DNA from: Meandrina meandrites
Taxonomy: Eukaryota > Cnidaria > Anthozoa > Scleractinia > Meandrinidae
Length of the DNA stretch: 64,000 bases
Reading direction: 5' to 3'
Assembly: GCA_963693305.1 (NCBI GenBank)
Contig: OY855908.1
Coordinates: 1,240,001-1,304,000, forward strand
Part shown: positions 12,533 through 23,280 of the stretch, in pieces
Position numbering within the stretch: the stretch's first letter is position 1
Layout of the letters: the number at the start of each line of letters is the position of its first letter
The notes under the pieces: model-generated
What the model saw: the letters and a program-made list of their open reading frames with translations, nothing else
Database searches by the model: none
What the model was told of the DNA's origin: nothing
Program-made: the position numbers and the translations under genes

Positions 12533-12605
12533 GTCACCACCCAGAATCGAACCCGGAAACTTTGGCGTGCTAGCATAACTCTCTTACCACTTCACCACCA
12601 CGTTG
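12533..12605 (-). repeat. tRNA-derived SINE head
   Basis: Read on the minus strand, the segment has an A-box-like GTGGTGAAGTGGTAAGAG, a central TTATGCTAGCACGCC region where an anticodon arm would be, and the B-box-like GGGTTCGATTCTGGG, at tRNA-like spacing over about 72 bp. The stems are incomplete, so a functional tRNA is unlikely and a tRNA-derived SINE head fits better. No clear body was delimited. Confidence 0.6.
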
Positions 12606-12813
12606 ATCAGGCAAACCCACGGAAAATTTAATCACATTTATTCAAATATCTGAATAAAATAAAAAACTTCACGATGATTTTGGGCAACTTGAGCAGATTT
12701 TCATACAGTTTAACAATGCATTGTCAAGCCGACACAGCATTGGTCCAACAATAATTACTAGAGTTTTGCGGCGTCATTTCGTGAAAATAACTAAGTACGT
12801 TTGGTGTCTACTT

Positions 12814-12885
12814 AACAATTAGACCCGTAGCCCGCAAGGGCTACGGGTCAATAGCCCATGAGGCGAAGCCGAATTGGCTATTGAC

Positions 12886-12918
<33 letters not shown>
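12814..12918. repeat. 105-bp palindromic (hairpin) element
   Basis: Inverted repeat with ends AACAATTAGACCC and GGGTCTAATTGTT, an inner pair CGGGTCAATAGCC/GGCTATTGACCCG, and a small nested hairpin GTAGCCC-GCAA-GGGCTAC. It abuts the next element without spacer. Foldback MITE-type sequence; no coding capacity. Confidence 0.8.
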
Positions 12919-12919
<1 letters not shown>

Positions 12920-13063
12920 TAGTATCACCCAACTAGTCGGACAGAAAAAACAATAATAAAGTTAGCAAATGCGAGTTGAAGAAAGATTTATTTGGGAATA
13001 AAACGAAAGAAAGCTTCACGAATTTCGCTACTCGATGACTATTACTAATAGTCCTCTAGTAGC

Positions 13064-13101
<38 letters not shown>

Positions 13102-13115
13102 GTTGGGTGATACTA
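12919..13115. mobile_element. 197-bp MITE with 18-19-bp terminal inverted repeats
   Basis: The termini TTAGTATCACCCAACTAGT and ACTAGTTGGGTGATACTAA are perfect inverted repeats. The interior is non-coding and AT-rich, with a CTACTCGATGACTATTACTAATAGT-type imperfect palindrome. No transposase is encoded, so it is non-autonomous; the superfamily is not assigned because the target duplication is unclear. Confidence 0.8.
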
Positions 13116-14226
13116 ATCAGTATTACTCTTTAATATCCATTGCTATCACTGACTGTCATATTTCTTATTCGTAAATCGGAGAACTCAATTATACATCAAG
13201 ATAATTTGCCCTAGTTGATATCTTTCTGTATTCTCACCACCTGTCTGTTGGACAATGTATTGGTATTGTAAAGAGAAATTGTATGTTGGTCACCAATCTT
13301 GACCAATCCTGAGAATTTAAAAGTTCATTTGTCACCTGGCCTATGCTGTATTTATTCACTTTCGTTCCTAATCGCATTTCTACGAGTTTAATATCCGAAA
13401 CTATGTTGCTGGTAAAATAAAACTTTTTTTCAAGGAAATTGAAAGTTATTTCCTGCTCCACCTTCAGCATGGGCAAAAGCACTAATTTAGTTTACGGGAA
13501 CTGTTTCCGAAATAGACCTGTATAAGACGTCGGAAGGTTTTCAAACAACACTATAAACAAAGGCAGAGTAAAAATTACTTTTTCACTATACTTTTACTGG
13601 ATAAATAAAAGTTCAGAGAAAATTTAGCGTCGTCACTGTATTCATCTAAATATCATTTTCGGCATTTTTGTTTTAATTTCACGAGAAACAGAAACTTTCA
13701 TGGCTTTCAAATACCGAAAAATGAGATTAAAAACTGGAAACAAAACAAAATTATTGACACAAAGCATATATAAATTTCAACTGTCAACATAATTATATCA
13801 GCATGATGATGAAAACGATAAAATGTTTTCTGTCTTATCTGATAAATCGCAATATCTATCAAGCAAATTTCAAATGATAATTTCTGATAAAATATATTCA
13901 ATATCCACACCCTGTGAAGATTCGCGCCACGAAAGTCTAATTGTGCTGTGAGACGTCCAAAAAACGCCCCATACCGCGAAAAATTAAGTCCTCAAAATCT
14001 CAGATGGAAACATATTTCCAATAATAAGCCATTTCTATCCTTCCGCCCAATCAGCGAAAATTTGGCAATATCGTCTCAACCCTATAAGTTGAACAGCAAA
14101 AAAGACAAAGGTTACCTGGATAAGTTCGTCGAAAACAATACAACCAAACCCCTTGAAAATAAATTTCTCAACGGATCCAATTAAAACTTAAGGAACGTAT
14201 ATTTCACACGATAAAAGATGTAAACT
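13116..14226. other. intergenic, nothing firm
   Basis: No gene recognised. A plus-strand frame of 78 codons at 13948-14184 shows no recognisable motif, and it lies directly upstream of the LINE relic, so it could be decayed retroelement sequence. Confidence 0.25.
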
Positions 14227-14412
14227 AAATTAAATATCTGGCTGTCTCATGACCTTCCCCTCATTGGAAGAACTCGTCTAGCTAAGCCTTTAGGAATCTC
14301 AAAACTGTTGTATACAGCCTACACGTTAACTGTCCCTCAAGAAGTTACAAAAAAAGCAAAGCGAAACTTTTATTTTCATGGGAAAGAAAAAAGAAAGAAA
14401 TTAACACAATAA
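14227..14412 (+). pseudogene. LINE reverse-transcriptase C-terminal relic
   Basis: A 61-codon frame without its own start contains WLSHDLPLIGRTRLAKPLGI followed by SKLLYTAYTLTVPQEV and KRNFYFHGKEKRKK. This pattern (aromatic-L-S, G-R-x-x-L-A-K, L-Y-x-A-x-x-L-x-V-P) is typical of the region just after the reverse-transcriptase domain in L1/CR1-type LINE ORF2 proteins. It is closed by TAA at 14410, and the rest of the ORF is missing or decayed. A dead retrotransposon fragment, abutting the left end of the large inverted repeat. Confidence 0.65.
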
Positions 14413-14677
14413 GGTCTGAACTTGACAAATTTTGCAACAACAGTGAAAGCACTCCGTTTGGCCGACTGAAAACAGCTCCACTAATGAAGAAAGCTAACGT
14501 TTTTTCGAAACACATGGAGGTCTTAACTTCTTGCTCCTGAAAGTGCAATTAGAAATAGGACATTAACGTATCATCCTTCCACCTAGAATTATGCCAGATT
14601 ACTTGAAGGAATTACGTCTGAATCACCAGGAGAAATTATAAAAACGACCTTATTCCTTGGAACAATCAAAACAAAAC

Positions 14678-17600
14678 TAATATATAGATTTAGGCAGGCC
14701 TAAAAGCGGAGCTCCCATTTATTAATTACTTTGCTCGAGTTAATTACAGTGTTGCTAAATAAGTACACACTATATTTTTAAGCTTTATACGGTGGCCCAT
14801 ATAGGTATAAAATAAATTTTAATCGCTCATGGTTTAACTTAATATCTTAAAAACCTCTCATGGTTTTGTTGACGAAAGCGACGTCAATACATTGCCGTTA
14901 ACCCGTCTGAAAAACTCTGAATTTTCTTGCCCATGTCAGGTTCTAAACTTGAAATTGACGAGTGCACTTTATTGGGTTCCTCACGTACGCACGTCGGCGC
15001 AAAACAAATCTTTGTAACTGTTTTCAACGTTTACTGTACACTATTAAATTAATACACCTCTAGGACCTTTATGAGTTATTCAATGTAAAAAGAATCTTGA
15101 CCTTGTTTGCAGGGCACAAAAATTAACTCAAGGCACAAACAGAAAACAAAGTGAACTCGCTGCTGCACAGTAAACAAAATGAACTCACGCCACGACAAAC
15201 TGAGAAAATCACGGCGGCAAAACAAACTCTGCAAATTGATGTTGCCGGTTACGTAAGTCAATTTAAGGAAGTTTTTGTGTAAGAACGGTGGCAGTCTGTG
15301 ATTTGGGAAGTGGTGCACGGTAACTTAGAAAAAGCTTACAGTAACGTTGTTTTGACTGTTTTGAACCGACTTCCTTTCGTTGCGGTTTGGTTGCATGGTT
15401 GTTTTATCGTACTCGTTGCTAAGAAAATTTTATGTAGAGAACTGAATCAATTTTCTTCATTTCTGGTAAGTAAATATGCGTTAGGTGAAGCCTGAACTCA
15501 CTCAGCCAAGCACAGGTAACTCGCAACGAAACCGGCGAAATATTCATTTACGCATCTAAAATATATCAACACACTCACTGATAAGCAGTGATAAGAGAAA
15601 CAAAACAAATGCAAGCGAGCCGAAATCGTGATTTTGATGTCAATAATTTGTTTTAAAAAATTCAATAATGAACATCACAATTAACTCGAGTAACTGAAAC
15701 AGAAAACAGTTCGTCTAAGCGAAATATTTAATAAACAATGTCTGTATAAAATGTACAAACATGAACACTTTGATAAATATTTACAGGAACATCATTAAAC
15801 CGACACGACTTCAAAAATGAAGTATAATTCTCTCAATATAAAATTGGGCTTATTCTTAGTGCACACATTTACGTTTGTTACCTTATTATTGGAGAAGACT
15901 TGTAAATTCTGCAGGGCAAAGCTTCCAAACCAGCCCAATAAAAATATCGGAGACGAACACGGCAGTTTCGTTGTAAGATTACCCCAACACCACCGCGCAT
16001 AAATTATATGAATTTTCAGCGAAGATCAATTCCTTTCTTTCCATCGGTGTAGCCTTTGACAGTCTTTTATGCTTCACTTCAGTGAACTTGACCAGCTCTG
16101 AGTTCACTTTTATTTGAGCTCAATTCAGTGATTTTCAGCCTTGCTCAGCCACAGGTCGAACCTTGGTCATCGCCCTTTTTGACTTGTAGTCCTATATATG
16201 TCTATAATGTTCGGCAATTATTTCGGATCTCCCCGTTACGAGGTTGTCCTAAATCATTTGGCACAAGTTTCCATGATGTAGATGGGTAAATAGAGCGAGA
16301 AATATTCACAAAGACTTACTGTAAGTTCTCCAACAGCTTTCTTCGCGCCTTTCATTCAGCTTACAGTGCAAAGGTGAACAGCACGTACCAAAGATTTGCC
16401 GCCTTTTCATGCAATTGCTTCGTTTAAGTTGATATGAAATGTCCAGATCATTTTTTTGATGTGAGAAAAAATCTCTGAAGTATACATAAAAACTTTAGAT
16501 GTGATGGGGTAAAAAATAATAACGAAGAAATATTTTCTGCTGCTGACTTTCTTCACAAGCTTTCATTCCCGCGGTGAGCTTTTGCCGCCTTTTCACCCAA
16601 TCGATTCGTGTAGTGAAATGAAATATCCCTAGTCGATTTTCAACATGAAAAAAAAAATGTACAGTGTCCTACAAACTTCTACGATTTTTTTTTTAACTAA
16701 AGGGGGATGGTCAATATCAAGCATGTAGGAGGCCTGCCCAGGTCAAGCTTTTTCTGGAGTATGGCTGCCATGTTGCACGACTTCGTATGTAGAGCGCACG
16801 CGCCCGCGAGCTATGCCGCTTGAAACCGATGACCATGAAAACTCAAACGCATGGTTTTCTTAATTTCTATCCTTGCACGATAGTTATGGGGCTCCGGTCT
16901 GCGGCCCTTCGGGCCTCTGTGGAGCTCCGCTATAAAAGGGAAATCGCTGTTATGGAAAAGTTTGACCAAAAATGGACTTTACTACATCCATTACATTTTA
17001 AATGAAAATAGAAATATCCTTACTTATGAAAAATTTAACAGTAGGTACAATATAAAATTATTTTTTAAACTACTTTCATTCTTTGTATCAATATCACCAA
17101 GTCTCAAATCCTGAGGAGCTTCTACACCGAGACCAAATAATTCTTTACTTGATTATTCTGATGCTTGACATTTCCACTGAGAAAGCGGTTCTTGTTTTTA
17201 AAATGCAATGTAAAGACTACTTATTAGCGGAGCTCCATACCCATAGAAAATGGGAAATCCATCAAGCCAAGAAAATTTGGTGGTCGCCCGCGTCCGTACG
17301 TACGTCCGTACGTACGTACGTACGCACGGAGTAGGCCTGGGACGAGTTTATCTTTGTCCTTGATTTGGAGTCCTTCTTACGCAAAAAGTAACACAAAAAC
17401 ATTTGTTGGTTTGTTGAGAGTTAACTTAAATGTCATAGAAACTTGTAAGAATACTTTATTACCTCAGCATTTTTTTTTCCTCATGTTTTCTCATGATCTG
17501 GACATTTCATTTCAACTTAAACAAAGCGGTTGTATGAAAAGGCGGCAAATAGTTGGTACGTTGTTCACTTTTTAACCTGAATGAAAGACGCGAAGAAAGA

Positions 17601-19457
17601 TCAAAGCATGCTGGAAAACATAGTTCTTCGTGAATATTTCTCGCTCTATTTACTCATCTTCATCATGAAAACTCATGCCAAATGATTTAGGGCAACCTCT
17701 TAACGGGAAGATCCGAAATAATTGCCGACTTGAACATGATATACATCGGACAACACCGAGAGTTGAAGCACTGCGGCTAACCAAGGCTGAAAAATTAATT
17801 GCGCTGACACTGAGCTAAGATAAAAGCGAGCTCAGAGCCGTTGAAGTTCACTAAGTGATGGATAAAAGACTGTTAACAGCTACACCGAAAGGAAAGGAGA
17901 GATCAATCTTCGCTGATAATTCAAAACATGTATATGCCGCTGGTGTTGGAGTAAGCCGTACAACGAGTGGCGTTTTCGTTTCTGATATATATTGTGCTGG
18001 TTTGAAATTTTTGCCCTGCAGAATTTACAAGCCTTCCCCAAACTTGAGGTAACAAACGTAAATGTATATATGCAGTAAGCATAAGTTTGATTTTATTGTG
18101 AGAATCTGTTTATACTATACTTCATTTATGAACGAATTTGAAGTAGTGTCGGTTTTCAGATCTTCCCGTATAATTCAATTAATGCTGCTCACAAACCTGT
18201 TCATGTTTGTACATTTCATACAGACATTGTTTATTAAATATTTCGTTTAGGTTAATTGTGTTGTGCTTTAGTTAGTGGAGTTAACTGTGATGTTCATGAT
18301 TGACCATGATTGGATTTTGATAACAATAAGCTTATCAAATTATTAAGTTTCACGGATCAAAATCACGATTTCGCTTTATAAATTACAAACTACACGTACA
18401 GAAAAATCCTGCGAAACAAAACCGAGTAAAACTACTCAGCGATACTGCACACCAATATATATTTAAGCGCTCTATTATCCAACCGCTCTTTTTTTATACT
18501 CGCTTGCATTTGTTTTGTTTCTCCCATCAGCGAGTGTGTTGAAATCGTAAACCAATATTTCGCCGATTTCGTTGCGAGTTACCTGTGCTTGGCTGAGCAA
18601 GTTCAGACTTAACCTTCCGCATATTTGCTTACCAGAAATGAAGAAAATTGAATCAGTTCTCTGCATAAAATTCTGTAAGGCTTTTAGCAAGGCGTACGGT
18701 AAAACAGAATAAGTTAATCATGCAACCAAACTGCAACGAAAAGAACACGGTTCAAAACAGTCAAAACACCATTGTAAGGTTACTTTGTGCACCACTTTCC
18801 AAATCACAAACTGCCACAATTCTTACACAAAATCTGCTTTAAAATGATTTACAAAACCGGAACCATCAATTTGCAGAGTTTGTTTTCCGCCGTGAGTTTT
18901 GTTTGCCGTAGCGTGAGTTCATTTTGTTTACTGTGTTTAGCAGCTAGTTTACTTAGTTTGTTTTGAAGTATTTTTGTTTTTGCCTTGAGTTATTTTTTTT
19001 ATGCCCTAACTGTTTTGCAGTAAATCAAAGCAAGACCAAGGTTCTTTTTTACATTGAATAAGTCATAAAGGTTTATTAACATGGTGTACAGTAAACGTTG
19101 TATAAAGTTTTACTAAGATTTGTGACCATTTGTTGTTGCGCCTGCGTGCGTACGTGAGGAACCCAATAAAGTGCACTCGTCAATTTTAATGTTAGAACCT
19201 GTCATAGGCAAAAATTTAGAAGGATTAACCTCGAAATATATTGACATCGCCTTCGTCAACAAAACCATGAGAGGTTTTTACATGTAACTATTAAGTTTAA
19301 CCATGAGCGATTAAAAATTAATTTATTTTGAACCTTTATGGGTCACTGTATAAGCTTAGAAATAGTGTGGCTAATTATTTGTTAACACTGTAATTAAATT
19401 GGGAAAAAAATAATAAATGGGAGCTCCGCTTTTAGGCCTGCCTAAATCTATATATTA
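14678..19457. mobile_element. 4.8-kb foldback-like element with about 1.8-2-kb inverted arms
   Basis: The left end TAATATATAGATTTAGGCAG and the right end ...CTGCCTAAATCTATATATTA are reverse complements. Matching pairs continue inward: GACGAGTGCACTTTATTGGG (about 14958) with its complement near 19162; AATTATTTCGGATC (about 16214) with its complement near 17710; and CGCCTTTTCAT (about 16401) with its complement near 17540. Arms are imperfect, with many small differences. The spacer, about 16450-17490, has a GGCCCTTCGGGCC hairpin near 16900 and a (CGTA)n tract at 17296-17330. No transposase frame was recognised; short frames in the arms (15298-15495, 18475-18690) have no known motifs. A single copy of the end sequence also occurs at 30440-30471. 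Confidence 0.85.
17296..17330. repeat. (CGTA)n tract inside the foldback spacer
   Basis: Alternating CGTACGTACG words, self-complementary, with one CGTC interruption. Confidence 0.85.
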
Positions 19458-19952
19458 TCTTCTTTTCTATTATATGCAGAGGTTACACAAACGGCCGTGA
19501 TATCTTGAATCAAGCAGTACTCTGATATTGAAGTTAATTTGGAAAAAAAATATTCAAACATACACACAACTCTCCGACAATAACAAATTGAGATCAGACA
19601 ATTTTCCTTTCAGCTATTATTGAAGTGCCCTGGGGACCATTTAAAAACTTTAATCTCCCCCGAACACAAACCCAGGCCTTATTCAAAAATTTGGGATCTT
19701 AATTATGCAAAATCAAAAGTATTATTGTAAAATAAACCCTAACTTTCAGGAGTTGAAGTCAGCAGTATTCATACAATGGTAAGTGGGAAAATGCGATTAA
19801 ATCCAAATCGAGGTATAATACAAACATTTTAGTCAGTAGCGGAATTACTACTGTTGTCTTACTTATTGTTCATCCTGTTTCTGGTTTTCTTTTCTTCTTA
19901 GTTTCTTTTTCTTAGTTTTTTCTTCTTAGTTTCTTCTTAGTGTCTAACACCT

Positions 19953-20260
19953 AATGTTATCTACATGATTCAATGTACTAAATGTAATCTTCAATATATC
20001 GGAGAAACTAAACGTCACCTAAAAGATCGCTTCAATGAACATAGGCGACCCATTTTCAACACCTCCAGCTATAATCCCACCGCGGTCTCACGACACTTTA
20101 TCACCAGTAATCATACGGGCCGGTTAATCATATGCTTCTTATACCACTTGAAAAATTATATACTAAACGTGATTCAATCAGAAAGGCTCGTGAGGCATTC
20201 CTCATCCACAGGGGAAATACACTGGAGCCTGCAGGTCTTAACAGAAGGTACGAAATGTAA
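19953..20260 (+). pseudogene. Penelope-like element GIY-YIG endonuclease relic
   Basis: The first frame reads NVIYMIQCTKCNLQYIGETK followed by RHLKDRFNEHRRP. It contains the second half of the GIY-YIG signature (Y-I-G) and the K-R-x-L-x-x-R-x-x-E-H helix seen at the C-terminus of Penelope-like retroelement proteins, preceded by the CTKC pair of that family. After NHTG the homologous reading continues in another frame from 20132: LLIPLEKLYTKRDS, then IRKAREAFLIHRGNTLEP and GLNRRYEM, with a TAA at 20258. So a small frameshift lies between 20118 and 20132. The reverse-transcriptase part was not found upstream. A dead 5'-truncated copy. Confidence 0.85.
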
Positions 20261-20411
20261 TCTAATCAGCTTTTTCCTTATTTCTATTATACAGTATTTC
20301 CGTTTTTATTTCATTATTATCTCTCTGTATTTTTTGCACATCACGTAGCCATGTCATGTGAATTCCGGCTTATTATATAAAGACCATGTAGATTCGCGTT
20401 TCATTCAATAA

Positions 20412-20450
20412 CCCTGAAGAAGGCTGGTGTTGGCCAACCGAAATATTGTA
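20412..20450 (+). ncRNA. hammerhead-ribozyme-like core in Penelope 3' region
   Basis: CTGAAGA (20414-20420) is followed by a stem, GGCTGG...CCAACC with one C-A mismatch, and then GAAA (20440-20443). These are the invariant boxes CUGANGA and GAAA of a hammerhead flanking stem II, and hammerheads are known in Penelope-like elements. A possible minimal stem III (UA-UUG-UA) follows. I could not find a convincing stem I partner, so activity is not claimed. Confidence 0.45.
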
Positions 20451-20639
20451 TTTACGCCTTTTCACGTTGTCTGACCAGTCCTTGCAGTATTTCTATATTT
20501 TACCTTCGTGTATAGCGTGTTAAGCTCAATTTGCTTGTAATTTCGAATTGTAATTAATTGTAACAAGTTTCATATGTACGAAAAATAATCACGCTTTTAT
20601 GTTTTATTTTTATTCTAAGTTTGTTTTTGATCTCCAATA

Positions 20640-22060
20640 AAAATAAAATAAAGAAATCCTTGAGCTTCAATATTAGCTCCAGATCAACATTCTAGCATTC
20701 CTCCACTATATTGCGTAATTTTTGCACATGTCGTTAGATTTGTTCACTCTTTTGATTTCCAGCTAATGTTTAGTTTTGCGTTTGCCATTGTAATGCTAAG
20801 AAAATTCAACTTTCGTTTGATAAGGGCTCCAAATATAAGACTAATCCTCTTTGGCAAATCCTTCTGACAAAAAGAAGTGCCCCAGATAATGGCGTCCCAC
20901 CCCTTCAAAAAGAACACACCAAAAAACGTTTTGAATAAAAAACGCTAATTCTCAGTTTTCTCTTGATTTCTCCGTGAATCGTTTTATTTTATTACTTTGA
21001 GTGTGCAATAATTCGTTCTTTTCCGTGCAAATCTTTGATTTCTACGCAAGTTATAACTCTGTAGAGTAACAATTCTACAAATTTCATGGCGTCCTTATTG
21101 AAATCAGCTGGTCGACGGTTATCCTCTCCAATGCGGCTGAGTCTCAGAAGTGAAACAAAGCCTTGACTAGGTCTATATATAGTGCCCTGCAAACCTTCTG
21201 ACGACACAAACCTTGATTTTCATATATTGTCGCAAATGTTTGGCTAAAAAATTGAATTACACGACTCGCAAAATGTTGCATCGCGCGATTTTGAAGGAAC
21301 ATTCTAAGTATTTTAATGGCAAAAGCCCATTAAAGGGAGGCTGAATTTTTATAATATAACAAAACATTTCTTAAGCCCCTGAAGGTTCTGGACTTTATTT
21401 TAGTTTTTGCAGTTGGTCATGTCAAATAATCAGTCCTTAAAAATCAAGTTCCGCAATTACGAATTCTTACTACTGATTGCTACACATTTCTTGTCAAGTT
21501 AGTTTGGAGAATTTGGTAGTTTATCGAGACAATATCCTCTAGCTTATCATTTCTTTGCCACCAGTCACCAAAATACTTACTAAGAAACATTATTCGAAAT
21601 TAACATACTTGATAACATATTCTCAACAGACCTCAATATACTCTTCACTTCATCGAATATTCTCTTCGGCAAGGATACCTGATAACTGATGTTTTTGATG
21701 TGAATTTCATCAATTGTTCTGGACATTGAACGACTATCACTGCTATTTTCTGAACTCCTTGTTTAGTTGAAAAACATATTTTTCCTAATTTATTCTAGCA
21801 AGTCTTTCGTTTTCCAGCAGACTCCAATTCTGCACTGCTATACAACAATCTAGATGCTCCCAGGCCCGAAATATTAATTCTTATCTCTGATTAATTTACG
21901 TACATTTCTTTTAATGTAAGTGTAAGAAAGTTTGGTGTCTCGTAAGATAATTTGACGATTTTCCCCGGAAGATGTGTGACAATTTATCAATATTGAAAAA
22001 TAAATTTCATTTTGATCACTTGGAGTCTGAAATCGTAAATAGCATTGAAATTAATAAGAA
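20640..22060. other. intergenic, nothing recognised
   Basis: A minus-strand frame at 20992-21207 has no recognisable motif. Otherwise AT-rich sequence. Confidence 0.25.
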
Positions 22061-22074
22061 AACTGTGATGTACT

Positions 22075-23100
22075 TATCTGAAATAACATGTTTGCACCTG
22101 TAACTTGTGCCAGAGTCCGTGAGCTACACAGTCATCTTCACTTTCATCCAAAATAGTTAACTTAGGTGCTCGAGACAATACATTTCATTGATACATCTCG
22201 ATCCAACCTGGAGTGAACAGAGGAAACATCATAACTCGACCTTTTTGCATGGCATTTAATTATAACATGTTCACTTATTATAATTTTTAGTTGTGCATGA
22301 CAAGATACTTAACAATTTTCAATATTGAAACAAAACAGTACATTATTATCACACTTTGTTTTAAATGGTAAATGACATGAAAAAGAAGAATATACTTATC
22401 TGAAATAAGATGTTTCCAATAGCAACTTGCGTCAGAGTCCAAGTGCAACACAGATTGATCCAAAATGATTGCAGTCAGCAGCCCATGCACTTTCCCTTAA
22501 TACGCCTCTGTTTATCCTGGAGTAAACGGATGAAATGTCAATGTAACTTTTGTTTCTTATTTCTTTCAGCACATCTTCTTCCTGTACGTTTCTATTTAAG
22601 ATACGGTAACTTTTAGAAAAGAATTTCGCTATTAAGAGATATAACATTTTTAGCCAATATTATGTACGTCTGTATTTTTTTGGTTAAATTATTTTATCTC
22701 AATTCATGTCTTTTTTGTAATTTCTAATTTAATTTCGAACAGGATGTTAAGCCTTTCAGGCCTAGCTTCAACGAATAATTATGTTTCTACTATTAATTAT
22801 CATACATTATCTTTATGAGAATTTGGTTGTACATCAAGGTGATAATGATTTGCTGTACTGAAAGATACTCGTCAATGTATCGACTTCTTACACTCTCAAA
22901 ACTATCAAAATTTAAACCACAGAAAACAATCGCACATAAAAGTAATTTATGATGTACTTAACTGAAAGGAGATGCTTCCAATAAGAGCAGAGAATAGCTC
23001 AGGCCAGACTCCGATTGATGCAAACGGTTCTTGTACTCAATAATCCAAGTACTTTCTTTCAGAACTGATCTCTGTTCAGCCTGGAGAAAACAAAGGTAAA
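22075..23100 (-). repeat. three exon-like cassettes of the satellite-related family
   Basis: Read on the minus strand, three cassettes lie at about 22950-23095, 22390-22530 and 22075-22225. Each has a C-T-rich CTCCAG acceptor-like end, a segment related to that at 3454-4450 (GGACTCTG-CGCAAGTT, GAAAG/GGAAAGTGC), and a TTTCAG-ATAAGT-like or TTAAGTAC end. In the 22390-22530 copy the phrase TTGGACTCTGACGCAAGTTG is nearly identical to the satellite unit. All copies contain stops in at least part of the readable frame. Confidence 0.6.
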
Positions 23101-23280
23101 CGCCAATTGTTAATGTGCATATATTCTTTCAAAAATTCGGCCTACAAACCAATGAAAATTTTAGAACGATTCAGTGAGAGTTTTGGTAAAGTAAAATTAA
23201 AGTACAGACATGCTCTAAGCAAACGAGAAGAGATGTTGGAAATTTTGCTGACCTCACTCAGATTTAAACTTCAGCAGATT

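Noticed and set aside
15298..18690. Coding genes in the arms of the large inverted repeat
   Set aside because: The frames (for example 15298-15495 +, 18475-18690 -) are short, without motifs, and not conserved between the two arms.
20992..21207. 71-codon minus-strand frame
   Set aside because: No recognisable domain, start context or homologous neighbour.
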